NCBI GenBank assembly: GCA_905233775.1
Contig: CAJOEB010000026.1
Coordinates: forward strand, 1-10,477
From: an uncultured Alphaproteobacteria bacterium
GTDB lineage: Bacteria > Pseudomonadota > Alphaproteobacteria > UBA3830
Length of the DNA: 10,477 nucleotides
Reading direction: 5' to 3'
Shown here: positions 1 to 6,490 of the stretch, piece by piece
Layout of the letters: every line of letters starts with the position of its first letter
How positions within the stretch are numbered: position 1 is the stretch's first letter
Translations under genes and position numbers: made by a program
Notes under the pieces: generated by a model
The model's input: only the letters and a program-made list of their open reading frames with translations
Database searches by the model: none
Told to the model about the DNA's origin: nothing

Positions 1-1
1 A

Positions 2-2446
2 TTACAACCCCAGTAATGTACAGCCTGGATTTTCTACATACTGCTTAACAATCTTCAAGAATTCAGAGGCAAGTGCCGTATCTGCGACTCTGTGATCGTA
101 TGATAGTGATACGTAAAGCATTGGTCTAACCTCAACGCCATTGTCAGTTGCTATTGGCCGATTATGCATACGATGAACGCTTAATGTCGCAACCTGCGGT
201 GGTGTCAATAAATCCGTACCAATCAATGAGCCATAAACCCCCGCATTAACAACAGTAAATGTTCCTCCCGAAACTTCCTCCACGCTCAAAGTTCCTTCCA
301 CTGCCCTACGCGAAAGATTTATCATGTGCCGCTCAATTTCTTCTACTGTCATAGAATCTGCATGTCTTATAACAGGTGCCATAACCCCATCATTTCCGCA
401 CGTTATAATTGATATATCGTACGTGTTTTTATATATGATTTCGTTTTCGTGTATATGCGCATTAAACACCTTAAATTGTTTTAATGCTTCTATGCTACCC
501 AGTACAAAAAATGGCGTAAATCCCAAACGAATATTATATTTCTTTTGAAAAGCCTCGCCAAAAGTTTTTTCAAGAGTAAGAACGGCACTCATGTCTACTT
601 CATTTGATACTGTAGATATAATAGCAGACTCCTTCCTTTGCTCGTTTTTGCGCTGAGTTAATATATCAATCGGAACAGTTTTATCTTCCGGCGATGCAAA
701 GAAAGTAGGCTTATTCCAGCTTTCCGCATACATGTCCGCTGTATTATCGGATCGTCTATTATTCAGCAAATCACTGACAATTTCCTCTTGTGATTTTATT
801 TCTTCTACTTCTTGTTCAACAATCTTTTTTGCAAGCTTCTCTTCTTGTTTTACCTCTGTTTCTACTTCTTTTATTGTCTTCTGTACTCTCTTATCTGCAT
901 CGTGTTTTAGTTCACGCACAATTCCTTTCAATTCTTCTTTTATTTGTTGCCTAGCTTCAGCTATCATACTGTTGGAAAGTAACTGCATAGAATCGTTTAT
1001 TTTTTCTTTTGTTTCCTCAGAAAATTTATTCAATATATCTTTCGCAGAATTCTTTATTTCATCATTTGCCTCTTCCCGAATACTTTGCATAACTGAATTC
1101 TTACAATTCAAGATTTCGTCATTCATATCCTTTGTAACCTCAACAAGAGTAGCATTCGCAATACTTCTTATTCTCTCAGAAGCTGTACAAAAGATATCGT
1201 TCTTCAGTTTTTCCGCTTCTTTCGCCGCAAGCTCTATGGTGTCATGAAATACTTTTTCAGCTTGAAGACGCGCTGCTTTCTTTGCGTTATTCACAGATTC
1301 AATAACAATACTTTCTGATTTTCTCGTAGCATTCTTACTGGCTGAATGAATTATGTCTTTCTTGATAGCTTTTGCTTCAGTTTTTGCTTCAAAAACAGCA
1401 TTTTCTATGATTTCCTTGCCTTTTTTCTCTGCTTCATCTTTTGCTCTATCAATCGCTTTATTACCTTCATCAATCGCCTGTTGTTTGAGTTGCTTTTCAA
1501 GTTCAATTGCTTCTAACTTTGCGCTATTTTCAGCATTTTTCAAAATTTCTTCTCTCATTGCTTCAGCTTCCAGTTTTGCTTTTTCCCGCGTCTCATTTAA
1601 AAGTTTGGTTTTTGAGTTATCTGCTTCCGCAATAGACCCTTGGATAAGCTTTTGATACATTTCACTGGCATCTTTTGTAGCTTTTTCCTCATACTCTTTC
1701 AAAATTTTTTGTTTTATCTCTTCAGCTTGAGCCATCGCTTGCTTTTTTGCTTCTTCCAGAATGTTATTCTTTATAATTTTCGCTTCTTCTTTCGCTTGTT
1801 CTTCAGCTTTTTTCATAACATCAGCCATTCTTTTTTCCGATTCCTCATAAAAATCATCCAAAATTTCATCTTCTGCTTCTTCCATAGCTAATTCAGCTTC
1901 ATGATCAAGCTGATCCCCTACCCTATCTGCTTCTACTGCGTTCAAAGAATAATCATTCTTAGATTCAGGAACTGAAAGTGAGTATGAATTATCAGATGAA
2001 GATGTGGTATCAACACTAAGGCTCTTGTTTTCGGATGTATCAGTAGATGCATCAGAAGAAGATTTTGACGCTTCTTTAGACGCTTCCGCTGCTTCTTCCG
2101 CATGTTTTTTTTCAACATCAGCTTCTATTTCAGGTGCAATCTCTTCAAGTTCCTGAACTGCGGTTTCTGCTGCACTCTCCTTCTGTATATCGTTAATATC
2201 TGCGTTCATATCTGTTTCAATCACGGCGATTTTAGTTCCCTGACTTATTTCTTCGCCCTCTTTTACGCATATCTGTGCCAATATACAATCGTAGCTGGAT
2301 GTAATTCCGCAAGCTATCTGAGGTGTTTCAGCATCAGCGATAATTTCATTTTTTGAAATTTTATCACCAACCTTCTTATACCACGAAGAAAGCGTTACCT
2401 CATCACTTGAATTGTCAAAATTCGGAACAATTATATCAACACGCAT
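2..2446 (-). CDS. E2-like 2-oxoacid dehydrogenase acyltransferase, non-lipoylatable, with long helical insert
   Basis: An 814-residue protein with three visible parts. Residues 1-77 resemble a lipoyl domain (EIIADAET then VKEGEEISQG), but the position of the lipoylated lysine in the usual ETDK motif is Gln43 (ETPQ), so lipoylation is not expected. Residues about 90-200 are acidic and Ser-rich; about 200-560 are Ala/Glu/Lys-rich helix with a 19-residue period. Residues about 590-814 form the acyltransferase core, SucB-like in NEVDMSAV, TFTVVNAGVYGSL and SYDHRVAD, with catalytic-type His785 and Asp789; the Gly normally after that Asp is Thr790. The N-terminal arginine-rich signature of the core (usually RxxIAxRL) is eroded. 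No E3-binding domain is recognisable. Ordinary E2 proteins are about 400-450 residues. The start at 2446 is preferred over an in-frame ATG at 2485 because AAGGTG lies six bases before it. The fold assignment is secure; the role is unknown and a structural or scaffolding paralogue is likely. Confidence 0.85.
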   Translation of the reverse strand: MRVDIIVPNFDNSSDEVTLSSWYKKVGDKISKNEIIADAETPQIACGITSSYDCILAQICVKEGEEISQGTKIAVIETDMNADINDIQKESAAETAVQELEEIAPEIEADVEKKHAEEAAEASKEASKSSSDASTDTSENKSLSVDTTSSSDNSYSLSVPESKNDYSLNAVEADRVGDQLDHEAELAMEEAEDEILDDFYEESEKRMADVMKKAEEQAKEEAKIIKNNILEEAKKQAMAQAEEIKQKILKEYEEKATKDASEMYQKLIQGSIAEADNSKTKLLNETREKAKLEAEAMREEILKNAENSAKLEAIELEKQLKQQAIDEGNKAIDRAKDEAEKKGKEIIENAVFEAKTEAKAIKKDIIHSASKNATRKSESIVIESVNNAKKAARLQAEKVFHDTIELAAKEAEKLKNDIFCTASERIRSIANATLVEVTKDMNDEILNCKNSVMQSIREEANDEIKNSAKDILNKFSEETKEKINDSMQLLSNSMIAEARQQIKEELKGIVRELKHDADKRVQKTIKEVETEVKQEEKLAKKIVEQEVEEIKSQEEIVSDLLNNRRSDNTADMYAESWNKPTFFASPEDKTVPIDILTQRKNEQRKESAIISTVSNEVDMSAVLTLEKTFGEAFQKKYNIRLGFTPFFVLGSIEALKQFKVFNAHIHENEIIYKNTYDISIITCGNDGVMAPVIRHADSMTVEEIERHMINLSRRAVEGTLSVEEVSGGTFTVVNAGVYGSLIGTDLLTPPQVATLSVHRMHNRPIATDNGVEVRPMLYVSLSYDHRVADTALASEFLKIVKQYVENPGCTLLGL
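1103..1840 (-). repeat. 19-residue helical repeats inside the E2-like protein
   Basis: Residues about 203-448 of the E2-like protein align as degenerate units starting at residues 203, 222, 241, 260, 279, 294, 313, 339, 358, 377, 396, 411 and 430. Nearly all steps are 19 residues, with two of 15 and one of 26. The unit has Ala at position 1, often Glu at 2, a hydrophobic residue at 4, Ile/Leu at 8-9, Ala at 12 and often Ala at 16, for example AEEIKQKILKEY and AKAIKKDIIHSA. Nineteen residues over five turns gives 3.8 per turn, which favours a right-handed helical bundle over a classic heptad coil. The units are not identical at DNA level, so this is old or selected periodicity. Confidence 0.7.
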
Positions 2447-2452
2447 AACAAT

Positions 2453-2458
2453 CACCTT
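2453..2458 (-). promoter_or_regulatory. Ribosome-binding site choosing the E2-like start
   Basis: AAGGTG on the minus strand sits six bases before the ATG at 2446. The alternative in-frame ATG at 2485 has only AT-rich sequence in front, and starting at 2446 places the lipoyl-type fold at the very N-terminus (MRVDIIVPNF), as in normal E2 proteins. Confidence 0.65.
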
Positions 2459-2556
2459 AGTTGTTTTCATCAACAAGTAAATCACAAAAACATTGCTTTT
2501 TTATTAATTTTCAAAATTTTTTGAATAAAAAATCGAATAAAAAGGATATCATTCGG

Positions 2557-3366
2557 TCAAAATATTTTATATTGAGTAATAATAAAGATCCCGAATATTA
2601 TTCGGTAAACAACAAAACATAAGACACTGTGTTTTTTGAAAAATGAATCTACAAATGATAAAGTAATTAACCCAAAAAAGAATGAAAAAATACATCCGAC
2701 AAAAACTAATGTCCAATTTTCTATAATAATATGTCCCGTAAAAATTTTTAATATTCTAAGAAAACATGCACCGGCAACTGGCAATAAAGAGAGTATCATT
2801 GAAAATCTGAAAGCTGTTTGCCTGGAATAATTAGAATATCTCAACATAGAATAGCATGCGCCAAGTCGACTTACTCCTGGTACTATCGAACAAACTTGAG
2901 CAATGCCTGTCAATATAGCATCTTTTCTTGAAACTGTAGTAGTTTGATTAGTAACTTCATTAGCATTTTTACTATCACACCACCACATTATCAATGCGAA
3001 AACTATCATAGAAGAGGCTAAAACGAATGGTGAGTGAAAATCTACATCCAAAAATGCATCCGCTAAACCAAATAAAATAATAGTCGGAATGTTTGCTATT
3101 ATTATAGTTAAAAGAAAATCGCGGTTTTGCGACTTCTTATTACAAACAAAATCAATTCCGCCTTTAATAAGATCAAAAACTTGAGACCAAAAAAAAACTA
3201 CAATAGCAAGTAATGACCCAATATTGAGAAAAATATCAAATGAAAGCCGTTGGTTTGGTAAGTCCTGAAGGCGCGAGAATACAAAAAGATGTGTCGATGA
3301 ACTCACCGGCAACATCTCTGTAATCCCTTGAATTATACCTAAAACTACAGCTTGTAAAAAAGTCAT
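2557..3366 (-). CDS. uppP: Undecaprenyl-diphosphatase (BacA/UppP family)
   Basis: A 269-residue polytopic inner-membrane protein, the usual family length. UppP dephosphorylates undecaprenyl pyrophosphate to regenerate the lipid carrier for peptidoglycan and other surface polymers. Motif 1 is GIIQGITEMLPVSSSTH (residues 10-26), with the expected Glu17, Ser22/Ser23 and His26; Gln13 at the first acidic position is common in the family. Motif 2 is PGVSRLGAC (163-171): the key Arg167 is kept, but the usual RSGAT reads RLGAC, replacing the conserved Ser and Thr with Leu168 and Cys171. A C-terminal YR (254-255) is also typical. The gene starts 32 nt after rpmA and is probably on the same transcript; no strong ribosome-binding site is seen, so translation may depend on upstream genes. 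Family membership is firm; full activity is probable but not certain given the motif-2 changes. Confidence 0.93.
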   Translation of the reverse strand: MTFLQAVVLGIIQGITEMLPVSSSTHLFVFSRLQDLPNQRLSFDIFLNIGSLLAIVVFFWSQVFDLIKGGIDFVCNKKSQNRDFLLTIIIANIPTIILFGLADAFLDVDFHSPFVLASSMIVFALIMWWCDSKNANEVTNQTTTVSRKDAILTGIAQVCSIVPGVSRLGACYSMLRYSNYSRQTAFRFSMILSLLPVAGACFLRILKIFTGHIIIENWTLVFVGCIFSFFFGLITLSFVDSFFKKHSVLCFVVYRIIFGIFIITQYKIF

Positions 3367-3398
3367 TATAAATTATAAAAAGAATGCAGAGCTATGCG

Positions 3399-3647
3399 CT
3401 ATTCGACAGATACCATACATCGACCTTTAGAATTGCGCGAAAATCTTACTGTACCATCAGCAGTAGCAAACAAAGTATGATCTTTGCCAATTCCTACATT
3501 TACACCTGCTTTGATTTTTGTTCCTCTCTGTCTGACAAGGATATTTCCGGCGAGAACGGCTTGTCCGCCATAACGTTTTACGCCTAAACGCTTACTTTCC
3601 GAATCTCTTCCGTTTTTGGAACTACCACCAGCTTTTTTGGTTGCCAT
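3399..3647 (-). CDS. rpmA: 50S ribosomal protein L27
   Basis: An 82-residue protein, close to the usual 85, with the classic N-terminus [18 protein letters not shown] followed by [11 protein letters not shown] and the conserved [16 protein letters not shown]27 sits near the peptidyl-transferase centre, where its flexible N-terminal tail reaches towards the tRNA ends. There is no Firmicutes-type cleavable N-terminal extension. AGGAG at 3656-3660 lies eight bases before the ATG. The gene follows rplU by 43 nt in the order almost universal in bacteria. Confidence 0.98.
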   Translation of the reverse strand: MATKKAGGSSKNGRDSESKRLGVKRYGGQAVLAGNILVRQRGTKIKAGVNVGIGKDHTLFATADGTVRFSRNSKGRCMVSVE

Positions 3648-3690
3648 AGCCTAAACTCCTAATATTTTTTATCTATTCTTGTTTACTTTC

Positions 3691-3999
3691 TTACTTTATC
3701 TCTTCTATTTGCAGAACTGTAACAGGCTGACGATGACCATTCTTTCTGCGATAATTTTTGCGATGACTTTTCTTAAAAATAAAGACCGTCCCGCGTCTTT
3801 TTTGCGCAATAACATTAGCTTTAACTTTTACCCCCGAAACAAGTGGATTTCCAAGGACAGCTTTACCATTAACCTCAGTCATGAGTATTTCATCAAACTC
3901 TACTGATTTTCCAACCTCATATGGAAGCTTTTCTACGGAAATAAAATCACCTTTCCTTACTTTATATTGCTTACCACCTGTTTTTATAACTGCCAGCAT
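3691..3999 (-). CDS. rplU: 50S ribosomal protein L21
   Basis: A 102-residue protein of normal length for L21, a 23S rRNA-binding protein of the large subunit. It begins MLAVIKTGGKQYKVRKGD, the family hallmark, and contains the C-terminal basic signature FKKSHRKNYRRKNGHRQP. A ribosome-binding site (AGGGA) lies before the ATG. It is the first gene of the leftward group rplU-rpmA-uppP, preceded by a 10-bp tandem repeat and a candidate promoter. In many bacteria obgE follows rplU-rpmA; here uppP takes that place. Confidence 0.98.
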   Translation of the reverse strand: MLAVIKTGGKQYKVRKGDFISVEKLPYEVGKSVEFDEILMTEVNGKAVLGNPLVSGVKVKANVIAQKRRGTVFIFKKSHRKNYRRKNGHRQPVTVLQIEEIK

Positions 4000-4028
4000 A
4001 TGTATTATTCCCTGCTTTACCTATCTAA

Positions 4029-4058
4029 AATATAAAAAGGTGAAACAAAATGTAACAA
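4029..4058 (-). promoter_or_regulatory. Candidate promoter of the rplU transcript
   Basis: On the minus strand TTGTTA (4058-4053) is separated by 18 bp from TATATT (4034-4029). These match the sigma-70 consensus at 4/6 and 5/6 and would start transcription roughly 20 bases before the rplU ATG. The -35 lies inside the 10-bp tandem repeat. In sequence this AT-rich such matches occur by chance, so confidence is modest. Confidence 0.4.
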
Positions 4059-4076
4059 AATGTAACAAAATGTAAC
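4041..4076. repeat. 10-bp tandem repeat, about 3.6 copies
   Basis: Consecutive units read TGAAACAAAA, TGTAACAAAA, TGTAACAAAA and a partial TGTAAC. The period is about one helical turn, so every unit faces the same side of the DNA. It overlaps the candidate rplU -35 and could be a protein-binding array, or simple slippage sequence. Confidence 0.85.
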
Positions 4077-4147
4077 ACTTCTGTCGCATAAACTAAACTA
4101 TTCGTTCATTATTTTCAAGCTATAATAGACTTTTTTTATAAGTACTT

Positions 4148-4173
4148 TATTAGAGTTCTCTATTAGAGTTCTC
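4148..4173 (+). repeat. Perfect 13-bp tandem duplication at the end of repeat copy A
   Basis: TATTAGAGTTCTC occurs twice back to back (4148-4160 and 4161-4173). The unit equals the terminal sequence of the dispersed ~97-bp element, so the element's end has been duplicated. Confidence 0.85.
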
Positions 4174-4258
4174 TGAGAAAATAGAAAACTGCATTTTGAA
4201 ACTTTTGATTTTTAGAAGCTAAAAAGAGCAAAAAATGACCTTTGCAAGAACTCTATTA
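4161..4258 (-). repeat. Dispersed ~97-bp element, copy A (inverted relative to B and C)
   Basis: The ends are imperfect inverted repeats, TATTAGAGTTCT on the left against AGAACTCTATTA on the right. Read on the minus strand it aligns end to end with copies B and C: its first 31 bases match copy C at about 26 positions, and its far end shares GAACTCTAATA exactly with copy B. It lies 42 bp before the esterase ATG. It is too short to code for anything and resembles a MITE or a palindromic intergenic repeat. Confidence 0.7.
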
Positions 4259-4300
4259 TTTGAATAAATTAGACGAGTTATCTGAGAAGTAGGAGTTTTC

Positions 4301-4927
4301 ATGGAAGAAATGAAAGAAGTTGTTATAAAATCGCTGAAAAAAGCAGAAAAAATAATTTTTATATTCCATAAATACGGATCAAGCAAAGAAAAATTTTCTG
4401 TTATAGGAAGAAGTCTCTCAAAAAAATTCGATAATGCGGAGATACATATTCCTGATGGTCCGCAAGCTTGTGATGAAGGAGACGGACGCCAATGGTTTCC
4501 GTTTATCAGCGAAGACATTTCTGATTGGAAAAATTCATATTACGAAGTTGCACCAATACTGGAAACATATATAAATAATATTCTGAAACAAAATAACCTT
4601 AAATATGAAGATGTAATATTAACGGGATTTTCTCAAGGAGCAATGGTTTCACTTATGCTTGGTCTAAAACTCGGAGTAAAAGCCATTGTCGCTTTTTCAG
4701 GTCAGCTTCTTGATGCCAATATAAATATGCAACATAATAGAATTCCGAAAATTTTGTTGGTACACGGGAAAAAAGATACAATTGTCCCAATATCAGAAAT
4801 GTATTCAGCACAAAACGTTCTAAAAAAGAAAAATATAAAAACGGAAATATTTGTAAGTGAAACGGCAATGCATTCAATAGATATAGATATGTTTAAATCC
4901 GGAATTAATTTTTTAAAAAATCTTTAA
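4301..4927 (+). CDS. Phospholipase/carboxylesterase-family alpha/beta-hydrolase
   Basis: A 208-residue cytoplasmic protein without a signal peptide, the normal size for the small carboxylesterase family (Abhydrolase_2, PF02230-like). The nucleophile elbow is GFSQGA with Ser111; Asp159 in HGKKDTIVP and His191 in AMHSID complete a catalytic triad in the expected order and spacing. The N-terminal oxyanion motif, usually HGxG, reads HKYGSS (His23-Lys24), a notable change. The IPDGPQ segment (50-55) with the downstream QWFPF (64-68) is also typical. The family hydrolyses short acyl esters, lysophospholipids or thioesters; the substrate here cannot be told. AGGAG at 4291-4295, five bases before the ATG, supports this start. 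It stands between divergent rplU and codirectional dnaB, with its own leader containing repeat copy A. Confidence 0.88.
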   Translation: MEEMKEVVIKSLKKAEKIIFIFHKYGSSKEKFSVIGRSLSKKFDNAEIHIPDGPQACDEGDGRQWFPFISEDISDWKNSYYEVAPILETYINNILKQNNLKYEDVILTGFSQGAMVSLMLGLKLGVKAIVAFSGQLLDANINMQHNRIPKILLVHGKKDTIVPISEMYSAQNVLKKKNIKTEIFVSETAMHSIDIDMFKSGINFLKNL

Positions 4928-4945
4928 TTTTCTAAATTTATATCA

Positions 4946-4973
4946 CTGAAAAAATCCGTATATGGTGTATAAT
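4946..4973 (+). promoter_or_regulatory. Candidate dnaB-alr promoter
   Basis: A perfect -10 TATAAT (4968-4973) is preceded 16 bp upstream by CTGAAA (4/6 match to the -35). Transcription would start near 4980, leaving a short leader with the strong dnaB ribosome-binding site. The -10 overlaps a possible upstream ATG at 4962, which argues against that start. Confidence 0.55.
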
Positions 4974-4985
4974 GTCGTCCGATCT

Positions 4986-4992
4986 AAGGAGG
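4986..4992 (+). promoter_or_regulatory. Ribosome-binding site choosing the dnaB start
   Basis: AAGGAGG, a near-perfect anti-16S match, ends five bases before the ATG at 4998. The upstream in-frame ATG at 4962 has no such site and lies within the promoter. Confidence 0.85.
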
Positions 4993-4997
4993 GCATC

Positions 4998-6455
4998 ATG
5001 GAGCCTGTAAAAGGCGCGCGAGTAATGAATAACAGCGATCAAATGCGGATTCTCCCACATAATACGGAGGCCGAACAGTCGCTTCTTGGCGCAATCATGC
5101 TAAATAATGAATGTTTAGAAAATGTTTCGGAATTTCTTTTGCCGGTACATTTTGCAACTCCAGTAAACGGAAAGATTTATGACGCGATTATAAAGGTCAC
5201 TTCGCAAGGATTAGTCGCTGATCCTGTAACTTTAAGAGCCTATTTTGAGAAAAATGATGAGTTAAAAAGCGTAGATGGCGGAAATTATCTGATTCAACTT
5301 GTTAATTCAGTTATATCTATCACTGGAGTACAAGATTACGCGAAAATAATATACGACTTATATATGCGTCGTCAGTTAATCACACTTGGAGAAGAGATTT
5401 CACAGAGAGCTACTACCTTTAATTTGGAAGAAAAAGCCATAGATCAAGTCGAAATCGCCGAAGCAAAATTATATGAAATAGCCACTGCCGATAAACAAGG
5501 CGGTTTTGTTTCATTCGCGGGGGCATTGTCTTCAACAATGGACGTTCTTGAAGTAGCATACAAGAGCGACAGTAGCATCACAGGCATAACGACCGGTTTT
5601 ATTGACATGGATAAATGGACTGGCGGACTTAGTCGCTCAGATCTGGTAATTATCGCAGGTCGCCCATCAATGGGAAAAACAGCTTTAGCTACCAATATTG
5701 CGTTTAATGCGGCAACAGCATATTCAAAAAGAGCTGATGGAGGTGGGAAAGTTGCTTTTTATTCCCTTGAAATGTCAAAAGAACAGCTTGTAACGAGAAT
5801 ATTAGCTCAAGAATGTAATATTCCGTCTGAAAGAATTCGTCGTGGAGAGATAAAAGAAGAAGATTATTCAAAATTAGTAGAAGTAAAAAAACAAATAGCT
5901 GATCTGCCACTGTTTATAGATGATACTCCGGCACTTACTATATCAACTGTACGATCGAGATCTCGAAAATTAAAACGGCAATTCGGACTTGATCTGATCG
6001 TCATTGACTACTTGCAATTACTTCAGGGATCCGCTGATAAAAGAAATGAAAATCGCGTACAAGAGATTTCAGAGATAACAAGAGCGTTAAAAAGTATAGC
6101 AAAAGAACTGGATGTTCCGGTTATAGCCTTATCGCAGTTATCGAGAGCAGTTGAAGCTCGTGATGATAAACGTCCGCAATTAGCTGATTTGAGAGAATCA
6201 GGATCCATTGAACAAGATGCTGATGTAGTAATGTTCGTTTTCAGAGAAGAATATTATGAGGCCAGAAGAGAACCAACTCCAGGCACAGAAGATCATGCAA
6301 AATGGATGGATCGAATGGCTAAAGTTCATAATTTGGCAGAAGTAATGTTTGCAAAGCAACGCCATGGACCTGTCGGAACAGTTAGGTTATTCTTCGATGG
6401 AAAATACACGAAATTTGATAACTTATCGGAAAACAGAAAACCTGATGAATTATAA
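4998..6455 (+). CDS. dnaB: Replicative DNA helicase DnaB
   Basis: A 485-residue protein, slightly longer than the typical ~470. DnaB is the hexameric 5'-3' helicase that unwinds DNA at the replication fork and recruits primase. The N-terminal domain begins after a short tail with LPHNTEAEQSLLGAIM (19-34). The RecA-like C-terminal domain has Walker A GRPSMGKT (221-228, Lys227), SLEMS (256-260), Walker B DLIVIDYLQLL (332-342, Asp337), ALSQLSRAVE (377-386), DLRESGSIEQDAD (397-409) and KQRHGPVGT (453-461). A charged insert at about 421-446 (EARREPTPGTEDHAKW onward) resembles that of alphaproteobacterial DnaB. No intein is present. alr follows after 35 nt, an alphaproteobacterial arrangement, but rplI, which often precedes dnaB, is absent. 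Confidence 0.98.
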   Translation: MEPVKGARVMNNSDQMRILPHNTEAEQSLLGAIMLNNECLENVSEFLLPVHFATPVNGKIYDAIIKVTSQGLVADPVTLRAYFEKNDELKSVDGGNYLIQLVNSVISITGVQDYAKIIYDLYMRRQLITLGEEISQRATTFNLEEKAIDQVEIAEAKLYEIATADKQGGFVSFAGALSSTMDVLEVAYKSDSSITGITTGFIDMDKWTGGLSRSDLVIIAGRPSMGKTALATNIAFNAATAYSKRADGGGKVAFYSLEMSKEQLVTRILAQECNIPSERIRRGEIKEEDYSKLVEVKKQIADLPLFIDDTPALTISTVRSRSRKLKRQFGLDLIVIDYLQLLQGSADKRNENRVQEISEITRALKSIAKELDVPVIALSQLSRAVEARDDKRPQLADLRESGSIEQDADVVMFVFREEYYEARREPTPGTEDHAKWMDRMAKVHNLAEVMFAKQRHGPVGTVRLFFDGKYTKFDNLSENRKPDEL

Positions 6456-6477
6456 TAATTGAATTAATAAATATATT

Positions 6478-6483
6478 GGAGAG
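6478..6483 (+). promoter_or_regulatory. alr: Ribosome-binding site choosing the GTG start of alr
   Basis: GGAGAG lies seven bases before the GTG at 6491. A longer reading frame could begin at TTG 6476, but that TTG would overlap this site, so it is very unlikely to be the start. Confidence 0.75.
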
Positions 6484-6490
6484 AAATAAC

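Larger units (their letters stand above)
4000..4300. other. Divergent intergenic region between rplU and the esterase gene
   Basis: This AT-rich spacer separates the leftward ribosomal-protein genes from the rightward hydrolase. It holds a candidate rplU promoter, a 10-bp tandem repeat (4041-4076), a TATAAT on the plus strand (4121-4126) without a convincing -35, and a ~97-bp repeat copy with a duplicated end (4148-4258). No credible coding region is seen in it. Confidence 0.7.

Noticed and set aside
732..1655. Long Ser/Phe-rich open frames on the plus strand opposite the E2-like gene
   Set aside because: They are antisense shadows of the Ala/Glu/Lys-rich helical repeat; no ribosome-binding sites or known domains are seen.
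2510..2525. Palindrome TTCAAAATTTTTTGAA between uppP and the E2-like gene
   Set aside because: It has a 7-bp stem with one G-C pair and a 2-base loop, too weak for a confident terminator in this AT-rich context.
4121..4126. Perfect TATAAT on the plus strand as an esterase promoter
   Set aside because: No acceptable -35 lies 15-19 bp upstream, and the leader would be about 170 bases; it is kept only as a mention in the intergenic entry.
4908..4930. AT palindrome at the end of the esterase gene as a terminator
   Set aside because: It consists of A/T pairs only and overlaps the coding end; no GC-rich stem is present.
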